11,855 nucleotides of DNA from an uncultured Eggerthellaceae bacterium (GCA_946626265.1 CAMOUE010000053.1:1-11855); one strand, 5' to 3'; shown: positions 1-6,623, counted from the stretch's first letter. Notes: a model not told the origin generated them from the sequence alone. Program-made: numbers and translations.

Positions 1-580
1 TGATGCCGCCGACGAAGACGCCGGTCCAGAACAGCATTTCGCCGAAGTAGTTGGGGCAGCGCACGATGCGGTAGAGCCCCGTGTCGACGAACCGTTTCGG
101 GTTGGCTTTCTTGGCCGCGTTCTTCTGCAGGTCGGCGACGGATTCCACGACGAGGCCCACCACGCTGATTAGCATTCCCGCGACGAGCAGGATGTCGGAG
201 GCCGATCCGTTCGCCAATCGGAAGATGACAGGGGAGGTCTCGCACGCGTAGAGCAGGGCGGCCGTCACCCAGATGCCGCATTTGGCGACCAAGGACATAT
301 CGCTGCCGCTTTTGATCTCGGTTTTCATCTTCGTGTTGTAGCTCGAACTGCTCAGTTCGCGGAAGGCGAGGTAGCCCCCGAGCCTGAGGCCGTACAAGAC
401 GAAGAGGATGCACGCGCACGTCGTCGCAATCGTGAGCTGGTCGTGCATGATGACGAGCAGGGCGACGCTGATTGCCGCGACGGAGAAACCGTAGCCAATC
501 GAGATGAACCAGACGTACTTTTTGAACCCGACGCTGCTGAACACGAGCGCAACGACGATAGCTGCAAGGAACAGTCCCAC
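1..580 (-). CDS. DUF1295 / steroid 5-alpha-reductase-like membrane protein (partial, N-terminal 193 residues)
   Basis: This gene runs off the left edge; its first 193 residues are visible. Translation from GTG (578-580) begins MGLFLAAIVV, and an AAAGAGG ribosome site sits 7 nt upstream. About five hydrophobic segments are seen (roughly residues 2-19, 22-45, 49-73, 101-121, 129-148). They are followed by a cytoplasmic-type stretch with DTGLYRIVRCPNYFGEMLFW (166-185). That RxPNYFGE pattern is the hallmark of DUF1295 and the related steroid 5-alpha-reductase C-terminal and isoprenylcysteine methyltransferase folds, where it lies by the NADPH or SAM site. Family members are usually about 250-290 residues, so some 60-100 are missing. 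Substrate cannot be assigned. Upstream sequence in the same frame is low-complexity and does not look coding, which supports the GTG start. Confidence 0.8.
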   Translation of the reverse strand, partial: MGLFLAAIVVALVFSSVGFKKYVWFISIGYGFSVAAISVALLVIMHDQLTIATTCACILFVLYGLRLGGYLAFRELSSSSYNTKMKTEIKSGSDMSLVAKCGIWVTAALLYACETSPVIFRLANGSASDILLVAGMLISVVGLVVESVADLQKNAAKKANPKRFVDTGLYRIVRCPNYFGEMLFWTGVFVGGI

Positions 581-599
581 TTGAATGCCTCTTTCTTGT

Positions 600-690
600 T
601 GGTGCCGGGCTGCTGCCGGGCGGTTGCTGCCTGATTGCCGCCAGGTGGTCGCCCGTTTGCCGCCGAGCTGCTACCGGGCGGTTTGGCTGG
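600..690. repeat. GC-rich intergenic block with short direct and inverted repeats
   Basis: This lies in the leader of the DUF1295 gene. The decamer CCGGGCGGTT occurs twice as a direct repeat (616-625 and 674-683). CGGGCG (617-622) can pair with CGCCCG (650-655), which is followed by TTT, with CCTG/CAGG pairing inside. The 12-mer CGCCCGTTTGCC (650-661) recurs exactly at 10650-10661. The function is unknown; it could be a structured leader on the minus strand or a dispersed intergenic repeat. Confidence 0.4.
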
Positions 691-693
691 CCC

Positions 694-699
694 ATTATG
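694..699 (-). promoter_or_regulatory. Candidate -10 box for the DUF1295 gene
   Basis: CATAAT on the minus strand matches TATAAT at five of six positions and lies about 115 nt upstream of the GTG start. No convincing -35 element is seen at 16-18 nt, so the call is weak. Confidence 0.25.
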
Positions 700-713
700 G
701 TAGCACTGATGAC

Positions 714-742
714 TTGCCGAGCGCCATTTCCGAGGCTTTATC
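714..742 (+). promoter_or_regulatory. Weak candidate promoter for the Nif11-type precursor
   Basis: TTGCCG (714-719) is followed after 17 nt by TTTATC (737-742). The match to the sigma-70 -10 consensus is poor. It would give a leader of about 65 nt before the ATG at 816. Confidence 0.2.
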
Positions 743-815
743 GGCAACCTTGCCCGACGAAACCGCCCCTGACGACCAGAATAGGGAGGCGAAGGCCTGA
801 GGATAGGAGTGGACC

Positions 816-1010
816 ATGAACTTCGAGTATTTGGACGACGAGCTGCGGGAAAAGGCGCAAGCATGCAAGACGCCGGAGGATTTCTTGAAACTGGCTGCCG
901 CAGAGGGCTACGAGCTGAGCGACGAGGAGATCGAGAGCGTATCGGGTGGCGGAGGCACCTGGAGCGGCGATTGCACGGGCTTCAAAAACAGGCGCCATCC
1001 TGTTCGGTAA
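816..1010 (+). CDS. Nif11-type leader peptide, RiPP-like precursor
   Basis: A 64-residue peptide. Residues 1-43 fit the Nif11-like leader family (TIGR03798 type): an acidic amphipathic helix, then the signature TPEDFLKLAAAEGYELSDEE (19-38) and IESVSGG ending in a run of four glycines (44-47). In this family the leader binds a modifying enzyme and is removed after the double glycine by a C39-type peptidase/ABC exporter. The presumptive core is short (about 17-19 residues), with one Cys (53), Thr48, Ser50, Thr54 and Trp49, and a basic end KNRRHPVR. The start is set by an AGGAG site 6 nt before ATG. The gene ends 12 bp before the convergent pseudogene. No lanthionine synthetase, cyclodehydratase, radical-SAM enzyme or peptidase-exporter lies in the window, so it is an orphan here. 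It could also be a leader-like peptide with no modified product. Confidence 0.8.
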   Translation: MNFEYLDDELREKAQACKTPEDFLKLAAAEGYELSDEEIESVSGGGGTWSGDCTGFKNRRHPVR

Positions 1011-1022
1011 CGCGCTAGGGGG

Positions 1023-2785
1023 TTATTGCTTCCTCGTCAACAGGAAGAACAGCCCTGCGCATGCGACGCAGAAAGCGCCGATGGCGATGAAGGCTATTTC
1101 GCCCGAGACGCCAAGCAATCCACCGAGGATGAATGGCTGCGCGACGCGGGCGAGGCTTCGCACCGAGAACATGACCCCAGTTGCCCTTCCGGCCGAAACG
1201 CCCGCCTCGGATGCGGCGTTTAGCCATAACGACTTCCACGCATCCGAGGTCTTGCAGAGCAGGCCCACGAGCGCGATGACGGCGACTGACCATGCAAGCG
1301 TCGCGTTGAACGAGAACAGCAGGAAGACGGCGCCGAGAAGCGCGACGGACAACGTTGCAAGCTTGAGCTTGCCCAAGCGCCCTTCCATGTGCTCTATCAG
1401 GTTGATGCAGATGAACACGATGAGCTGGCCAAGCACGACGATGTTGTTGATGTCGGACTTGGAAAGCCCGAGGTCGGCGGAGAACAACGGGAACATCAGC
1501 GAAGGGTAGCCGGCTGCCACCGTCGACGGCAACACGATGAGAAGCGCGATGGCTATCACGACTGCCGTGGCCATGAAAAGCGGGCCTATCCCTTCGGTTT
1601 TGCCTTCGCCGATGAGGCGTTTCGCCTTGCGAACGGCGATGAAGGCGATTAGGGCCACAAGGTAGATCCCGCTTGCCCACACGAGCAGCATGCGCATCGA
1701 AAAGCCGACGCTCGGCGTGACGTCCTTGAGGGCGAGCGACGTGCGTCCCGACGTGTCGCATACCAGGGCTTTGTTTGTCTTGTCTGCGCACATGCTGAGC
1801 ACGCCGGCGTTTTCGTGAACGCTGTCGAAGCCCGTGCCGGAAACGAGCTCGCGTACGTCGGTCGTTCCGGCGGATATGGCGCAAACGCTTCCGGATGTGT
1901 CGTCGCATGCGTATACGGTGCCGTCGGCGTCGACGTCGACGGCCGTGAACACGTGCCCCTCGTATGCTTGCAATTGTCGTTCGGTTGCGTTTTCGAGCAA
2001 TTGGCCGAACGTGTCCAGGATGGCATATCGTCCGCTTCCGCTTGAGGAGTAGGCCGCAGCGTGCACGTTGTCGTTACCGACGTGCACCGTTTCGATGTTC
2101 TGCAAGCCGTCGCCGTCGACGAGATCGAACTAGACATATGTGTCGAATTCCAAAGAGGCGTCTTCGTCTGGCGATCCTGCGTCGAGGGTGCCTGCGTCGA
2201 GGGTGCCTGCGTCGGGGGTGCCTGCGTCGGGGGTGCCTGCGTCGGGGGTGCTTGCGGGTTTTTCCGCTGGTTCGGCGGCATCGGTCGATGCCGGCTCTTT
2301 CAGGCGGTCCGTTTCGAAAGCGACGACTACGCCGTCCGCCGCGTCGTTGAGTGATTTCATCGACGGGGAAGCCGTTTTCGGTCCTGCGCCATCATAGAGC
2401 AGTCCTTGGTAGTTGCCGCCTTTGTCGTAAGCGGCAACGCGCTCTTGGGAAATGATGTCGCTATCGGGCTCGAACCTCACGCCGGAGATGAAGACCAGGT
2501 CTTCGGAAAAGCAGACGTCGGTGATGGCGTCGAATGGCGAATCGGTGGTCGTGCAGCCGACGACGCCTGTCAAGTCGCCGTCTGCATTCATGATGAGCGC
2601 TCGGCGAGAGCCCGAATCCGCGACGACTGTTATCTTGCCATCGGCGTCAATCGCGGTCGGACTGTCGAGCTGAATGGCCGCAAAGGCGCAGCAGGCAATA
2701 CGGTGCCGTAGGTGACGAAAAGCACGGCCGCTGAAAACGCGGCCAGGATCGCCAGCACGATATGAGGCTTCCTCGTTTTGCCCAT
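1023..2785 (-). pseudogene. Propeller-like sensor domain fused to six-helix MFS-like membrane module, broken by frameshift and amber stop
   Basis: From ATG 2785 the protein starts MGKTRKPHIVLAILAAFSAA, a basic tip plus a membrane anchor. About 30 residues later the coding sense moves to another frame (lesion about 2680-2700), continuing AIQLDSPTAIDADGKITVVA. Short segments of the kind AIDADGKITVVADSGSRR and AVDVDADGTVYACDDTSGSV look like NHL/YVTN-type beta-propeller blades. A Pro-Asp-Ala-Gly repeat linker (2176-2250) interrupts the propeller. A TAG at 2130-2132 then stops the frame, yet the same frame goes on sensibly with FDLVDGDGLQNIETVHVGND. After the propeller come one anchor helix (MRMLLVWASGIYLVALIAF) and about six MFS-like helices, ending LLTRKQ. 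The intact protein would have about 580 residues. It sits 206 bp beyond the symporter stop, on the same strand, probably in one operon. Pieces from 2105 downwards (360 aa) could still be translated, but without most of the sensor domain. Family and substrate are unknown. Confidence 0.7.
2176..2250. repeat. 15-bp tandem repeat, five copies
   Basis: Five head-to-tail copies of CCTGCGTCGRGGGTG (R = A in the first two, G in the last three), then a degenerate sixth. On the minus strand this encodes TPDAG three times and TLDAG twice within the propeller-MFS pseudogene. The unit is a multiple of three, so copy-number change would alter linker length without shifting the frame. Confidence 0.95.
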
Positions 2786-2874
2786 AGGTGTGATTTTCGC
2801 ACATATGCCTCGAATGACGGTTTCTTTTCATGGACATGTGCGGTGCAGGTCGGCTCGGCTTCCCTCCGGGGCGA

Positions 2875-2976
2875 CTACTGACGATACTCTTCGGGAACGT
2901 CGAAGCCATATTTCTTGCAGAGAAGCATGACGTCGTGAAGGTCGTTCTCGTCGTGTTCGTAGCCGAGGTGGAACAT
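2875..2976 (-). other. 33-residue reading frame just past the symporter stop: displaced symporter tail or small ORF
   Basis: Read from ATG 2976 this gives MFHLGYEHDENDLHDVMLLC and ends KKYGFDVPEEYRQ, stop at 2875-2877. The composition is that of a normal soluble helix-rich protein end, with codon choice like the surrounding genes, unlike the Arg/Pro-rich shadow frames nearby. It begins 15 nt after the symporter stop, and its frame is open back through the symporter's last codons, displaced by -1. The simplest reading is that a one-base loss near 2991-3030 cut the natural tail off the symporter. A separate microprotein is less likely, because no ribosome site precedes the ATG. Confidence 0.4.
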
Positions 2977-2990
2977 GAGCTGGCTCGAGG

Positions 2991-4586
2991 CTACGACGAA
3001 CGACGGATTCCGCTTTCCCGGCGCTCGTTCTCGGCGACCGTCACTACTCCGCTGATGACGTTCAGGATGTTTTGCAAGCCGCCGCAGAACAGCTCGAAGC
3101 ACAGCGCCAGCGAAATGGCCGTGTCCGAATTCAGGTACGTCAAGACCACCAACATGCCGATGAGTATGGAACCCGGCTGGTTGGGGGCGCCGCACGATAG
3201 GAACATCACGATGAGCGCAATGACCGCCACGTTGATCCACGATACCTCGCAGTTGGCGACGAAGATGTAGATCGTGGCGAGTATCATCAGGACGAAACAG
3301 TTGCCGTCGAGGCTGGTCTGCGCCAATATCGGCAGCTCCTTCTCGAGCCGCTCGCGCGAGATGCCGAAGCTCTTCTCGCAGTATCGCGCGTTGAAGGGCG
3401 CGGCGTCGATAACGGAGCCTATCGCGACGTTCTCCTTCACGAGCGGCCAGAGCTTCCTCGCGAATTCCCGCACGGGGATGCCATGTGCGCGCAAGCTCAG
3501 CGCATACACGATGAGCAGGGGCAATGCGCATGCGAACACGACCACGATGATGTAGAGGATTTCCAGGAAGTTCACTATGCCGTTCTCCGCCAACAGTACT
3601 TCCAGGAAGAGCAGGAAGCACGCCAGCGGGAAGGTGGTCATCACGATTCGGAGTATGCCCGAGAACAAGTCGTAGCATACGTCGATCGCGCGCTTCACGG
3701 CGTTGAAATTCTGGCCCATCGAACTCAGGGCGCCGGCGACGAGGACCGCCACGACGATCATGGGGATGGGGGAGATGGTCTCGAAGGGCTCGATGATGCT
3801 CGAGGGTATTATCTGGTCGACCGCTGAAACGAGCGACCAGCTGGAAAACCCCAGGTCGAAGCTTTCCGTCACCCCGCCAGCCGACAGAACCGATTGGGCG
3901 AACGCGAAGCCCATGACAAGGGCGAGCGCGATCACGACGATGGACGAAGCCACCGAGGTCATGAACAGCTTGCGTGAGGAGGAATGCCGCTCCGCCACCA
4001 AGAAGGAATCGGTCACGTTCTTGAGCAGCGAGAACAGCGTCATCGGAGCGCCTATCATGAGCACGGCGTTGGTGAACAGCTTCTCGAGGGGCGTCACCCA
4101 TTCTCTTGCGATCAGCTGCCGCCCCGCTTCGTCGAGCGCGAATTCAAGCACGCCGCCGACGACGACGGCGGCGATGACGGCAACGAGGTTCGGGAGGATG
4201 AAGGACCAGGCGCTTTTGCCCACGGAGATCCGCACGACGTTGTAGCCGCTTTGGTAAGAGCAGGAGATCTTGTCGGAATACGATTCGATGACTTTCGCGT
4301 CGGAATCCGAAGACACGTCTCCGTCGAAAAGCGAGAAGCGCTTGCCCGGAAACGTCAGCTTGACGCTCGCGCGCCCGAGCCCGCTGACGCTGCCGATTTC
4401 GAGCTCGGCGCCCCCGTCGCCAACGTGGGCGACCGCCTTGCGGAAGAGCGCCTCGAAGAGCGACATCATCTCGGAGACGATGCTCGCGTTGACGTGGCGC
4501 TTGCCAAAGGCCCCCTCGACAAAAGCCCGAGCTTGGGGAAGGTTCTCCTCGTCTGCGCCGATCTTGATGGTTTCGTTTCTAGTCAT
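2991..4586 (-). CDS. SDF-family (dicarboxylate/amino acid:cation) symporter with N-terminal RsbW-like domain
   Basis: A 531-residue protein in two parts. Residues 1-122 resemble the anti-sigma/serine-kinase (RsbW-like GHKL) fold: helix-rich start, then MSLFEALFRKAVAHVG (41-56) where RsbW proteins have EEIFxNIxxHxY, and a closing YQSGYNVVRISV (111-122). The Asn that binds Mg-ATP is Lys here and glycine boxes are not evident, so ATP binding is doubtful. Residues 126-518 follow the GltP/GltPh fold: SVIDAAPFNARYCEKSFGIS (391-410) at hairpin 1, QTSLDGN (423-429) for the NMDGT motif, CGAPNQPGSILI (465-476) at hairpin 2 and QNILNVISG (505-513) in the last helix. By eye, GltPh D394, R397 and D405 correspond to G, Q and G, so classic acidic substrates and one sodium site look unlikely. 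The ATG at 4586 is chosen because upstream codons (to 4736) are Arg/Pro-rich and not domain-like. No strong ribosome site is seen, and a short leader or leaderless message is possible. Confidence 0.75.
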   Translation of the reverse strand: MTRNETIKIGADEENLPQARAFVEGAFGKRHVNASIVSEMMSLFEALFRKAVAHVGDGGAELEIGSVSGLGRASVKLTFPGKRFSLFDGDVSSDSDAKVIESYSDKISCSYQSGYNVVRISVGKSAWSFILPNLVAVIAAVVVGGVLEFALDEAGRQLIAREWVTPLEKLFTNAVLMIGAPMTLFSLLKNVTDSFLVAERHSSSRKLFMTSVASSIVVIALALVMGFAFAQSVLSAGGVTESFDLGFSSWSLVSAVDQIIPSSIIEPFETISPIPMIVVAVLVAGALSSMGQNFNAVKRAIDVCYDLFSGILRIVMTTFPLACFLLFLEVLLAENGIVNFLEILYIIVVVFACALPLLIVYALSLRAHGIPVREFARKLWPLVKENVAIGSVIDAAPFNARYCEKSFGISRERLEKELPILAQTSLDGNCFVLMILATIYIFVANCEVSWINVAVIALIVMFLSCGAPNQPGSILIGMLVVLTYLNSDTAISLALCFELFCGGLQNILNVISGVVTVAENERRESGIRRSS

Positions 4587-4740
4587 GCGGCAAATGTACC
4601 ATAGAAGCCGGATAACGGTTGGGTGTCTTTCACCCCTTCTCGGGCGGCCGCATCGGACGCCGCGAGCATTTGCCGCAGCTCGCGGGCGAGTGTGGGCCGG
4701 TTGTTTTGCGGGAATCGAGGAAAAGCCGAGCATCACTGAT

Positions 4741-4753
4741 ATGAAGACTTCAT
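4741..4753. promoter_or_regulatory. 13-bp palindrome ATGAAG-A-CTTCAT
   Basis: Perfect 6-bp arms around a single central base, 166 bp upstream of the Asn-synthase-like start and 155 bp upstream of the symporter start. The size and placement fit an operator for a dimeric regulator acting on either gene; no known regulator consensus is recognised. Confidence 0.35.
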
Positions 4754-4821
4754 CCTCGGTTACCGTTTAGAAACCTGTTTTGCAGCGTCGTGGTGGACAA
4801 TAAGCGGAAACGTCTGAAGCG

Positions 4822-4877
4822 GAATCGCCGGGCTGTTGCCGGGCTGCGGCGATTCGCGCGCGGTACTGCGCCGCGCG
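4822..4877 (+). promoter_or_regulatory. Two tandem hairpins in the leader of the Asn-synthase-like gene
   Basis: The first hairpin pairs GAATCGCCG (4822-4830) with CGGCGATTC (4847-4855), a perfect 9-bp stem with a 16-nt loop. The second pairs CGCGCGG (4857-4863) with CCGCGCG (4871-4877), a perfect 7-bp stem with a 7-nt loop. They end about 40 nt before the ATG. No T-run follows, so neither is a classic terminator; a structured leader or protein site is possible. Confidence 0.45.
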
Positions 4878-4918
4878 AGGTGCGCCACCAGCGCGACTGT
4901 CGAAAGGGTTGAAACGAT

Positions 4919-6235
4919 ATGGCCAGATTAGAACGCGACTCCGAAGTCCGCAAGGGCTTGTATACCCGCAAGCCGGTGTATTACTGCAAAGGCCCCGACG
5001 GCTCGTGGTTCTATTCGGACACCATCCATGGGCTGCTGGAGGAAAGTGGCCGCGCGAAGGAGTTCAATCGCGACATCGTGCCGACGTACCTGCGCTTTTG
5101 GTATCCGGCAACCGAGGACACGTTCTACAAGGGCGTAAAGAGGCTTCTTCCCGGGTTCCGCCTTGTCGAGAACAAGGGCGACGTGCGCGTGGAGCGCTTC
5201 GAGGACGTCGAGTTCACCCCGAACCCCTATCCGGACTACGAGTCCGCCGTCGAGGACCTGAAGGGCATCTTGTCCGACATCTTCGAGGCGGAGCGCAAGG
5301 TGAGCAGCGCCTCCTTCCTCTCCTCGGGCGTCGATTCCTCCCTGCTGGCGGCAGGTCTGCCCGCCAAGCAGGTCGTGAGCGTCGGCTACGAGGAAAGCCG
5401 CTACGACGAGTCGAAGGACGCGGCTGCGATAGCCGAGACGCTCAAGACCGACATCCACATCTGCCCGGTGAACATCGAGGAGTATTTCGAGGTCGTGCCG
5501 GAGGCGATGGTCGCGCGCGAGGAGCCGAGCGGCGATTCGTCCTACATTCCGCTGTTCCTGGCCGCCCGCGAGGCCGCGAAGCATACGGACGCATGCTGCT
5601 CGGGAGAAGGCCCCGACGAGTTGTTCTGCGGGTACAAGGTCTATCAGAACTACCTGAACGCGCCGCAGGACGATTACTGGAAGGCGGCCCACACCTGCAT
5701 GAAGACCCGCGGCTTGAAGGAACCGCAGAAGTATCTCGAGCGCTTCAGCGACGGATTCGAGAAAATGCAGGCGTTTGACCTCACCTATGCGACGGAATGC
5801 AACCTCTTGCCGAACCTCGACGCCGTGGCGCGGGCGAACAAGATCGACATCCGCACGCCGCTCATCGACCGCAGGCTGTTCGATTTCGCCGTGTCGATTC
5901 CCGTCGGCTACAAGGTGACGACCGACAACAACAAGATCGTGTTCCGCGATGCTGCCGAGAGCTTCCTCCCGAAGGAGGTCGCGCAGAAGCCCAAGCGCGC
6001 GTTCCCCGTTCCCACCCAGGTATGGATGCACGAGGAGCCGTGGGCGAGCATGCTCAAGGAGCTCTTCTCGAGCCGCGAGGCGAAGTACCTGCTCAGCGGC
6101 CTTTTGCCTCGTTACTACATTCGCAAGTACTTCTCCGAGTCGACCAACCGCGAGGCGACGAGCAGCTACTGGCATCCCGTCTGGACCATGTACGCTCTCC
6201 TGGTCTGGTATCGCGGGGAGTTCGGGACGCTGTAG
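4919..6235 (+). CDS. Asparagine-synthase-like ATP-dependent amidotransferase lacking the glutaminase active site
   Basis: A 438-residue protein. The asparagine-synthase C-terminal (ATP pyrophosphatase) domain is complete: P-loop FLSSGVDSSLLA (133-144), SGEGPDELFCGY (228-239), then RTPLIDRRLFDFA and the late KPKRAFPVPTQVW motif. Such enzymes adenylate a carboxylate and transfer nitrogen to it. Full AsnB proteins are about 600 residues and open with MCG, whose Cys2 splits glutamine. Here the protein starts at the point matching the late RDxxGxKPLYY motif (RKGLYTRKPVYYC, 11-23), so about 120 residues including Cys2 are absent. A TGA in frame at 4910-4912 rules out extension. An AAAGGG site lies about 10 nt before the ATG. 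It may use free ammonia or an amine, depend on a separate glutaminase, or be a decaying AsnB; lasso cyclases and beta-lactam synthetases share the fold. No partner genes support those roles here. Confidence 0.8.
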   Translation: MARLERDSEVRKGLYTRKPVYYCKGPDGSWFYSDTIHGLLEESGRAKEFNRDIVPTYLRFWYPATEDTFYKGVKRLLPGFRLVENKGDVRVERFEDVEFTPNPYPDYESAVEDLKGILSDIFEAERKVSSASFLSSGVDSSLLAAGLPAKQVVSVGYEESRYDESKDAAAIAETLKTDIHICPVNIEEYFEVVPEAMVAREEPSGDSSYIPLFLAAREAAKHTDACCSGEGPDELFCGYKVYQNYLNAPQDDYWKAAHTCMKTRGLKEPQKYLERFSDGFEKMQAFDLTYATECNLLPNLDAVARANKIDIRTPLIDRRLFDFAVSIPVGYKVTTDNNKIVFRDAAESFLPKEVAQKPKRAFPVPTQVWMHEEPWASMLKELFSSREAKYLLSGLLPRYYIRKYFSESTNREATSSYWHPVWTMYALLVWYRGEFGTL

Positions 6236-6236
6236 G

Positions 6237-6623
6237 TTACCCGGCGTCGACGTCGTATCCCGCTGCGGCGAGCGCCCGCCCTGCCTTCTCGAAGTCCGGG
6301 GTTTTCACGAGGATGTAGTCGGTGTTGAACGTGGAAACGGCGAAGATGCCTATCCCGTTGTCGGCGAGCACGCCCGAAACTCTCGACAAGATGCCGATGA
6401 GCGAAAAATCGAGCACGCCGTCTATGCGGAAAGCCTTCCAGCCGTCCTCGCGCGCGACGGTGGCTGCGGGCACGTTGCGCGTGGGGCACACCAAAGACAG
6501 CTCCTCGTCCGTCTTCCCCACGAAAAGGATCTCGGCGCTGAAATCGACGTCGGCAATCGAGTTGACCTTGCAGACGGTCAGGTCGTACGGCAACTTCATC
6601 AGTTTCAGGGCGTTGTTTTCCAT
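6237..6623 (-). other. Possible internal translation start for the ACT domain alone
   Basis: Within the fused gene, ATG at 6621-6623 is preceded by AAAGAGG with 5 nt spacing. It would make a protein of about 128 residues, the normal size of free-standing COG3603 ACT proteins. It is either a relic of two formerly separate genes or a functional second start. Confidence 0.4.

Larger units (their letters stand above)
4587..4918. other. Divergent intergenic region (332 bp) between symporter and Asn-synthase-like gene
   Basis: No gene is credible here. Open frames in the stretch are Arg/Pro/Ser-rich and lack ribosome sites. It holds a 13-bp palindrome (4741-4753), two tandem hairpins (4822-4877) and presumably the promoters of both flanking genes. 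On the minus strand TATGGT, read about 17 nt before the symporter ATG, could be a -10 box, which would make that message nearly leaderless. Confidence 0.55.

Noticed and set aside
352..864. 170-residue minus-strand ORF over the DUF1295 start
   Set aside because: Ser/Arg/Pro-rich composition; it is a shadow of the DUF1295 frame, which carries the real CPNYFGE signature.
946..1509. 187-residue plus-strand ORF that could extend the Nif11 core in another frame
   Set aside because: Mostly antisense to the MFS-like helices and of shadow composition; no evidence that the precursor is frameshifted.
2130..2132. Pyrrolysine or programmed amber read-through
   Set aside because: No pyl genes or read-through context are visible, and the same gene carries a second lesion, so decay is simpler.
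2176..2250. CRISPR-like array
   Set aside because: The 15-bp units abut with no spacers and encode a peptide repeat in frame.
4587..4736. 50-residue N-terminal extension of the symporter from ATG 4736
   Set aside because: Arg/Pro/Ala-rich with no domain character and no ribosome site; ATG 4586 begins directly ahead of the RsbW-like domain.
4928..6175. Long (415-residue) minus-strand ORF opposite the Asn-synthase-like gene
   Set aside because: Arg/Leu/Val/Ala-rich shadow typical of GC-rich DNA; the plus strand has full family motifs.
4919..6235. Lasso-peptide cyclase acting on the nearby precursor
   Set aside because: The precursor has a Nif11 leader rather than a lasso type, there is no B1/B2 protein, and the genes are about 4 kb apart.
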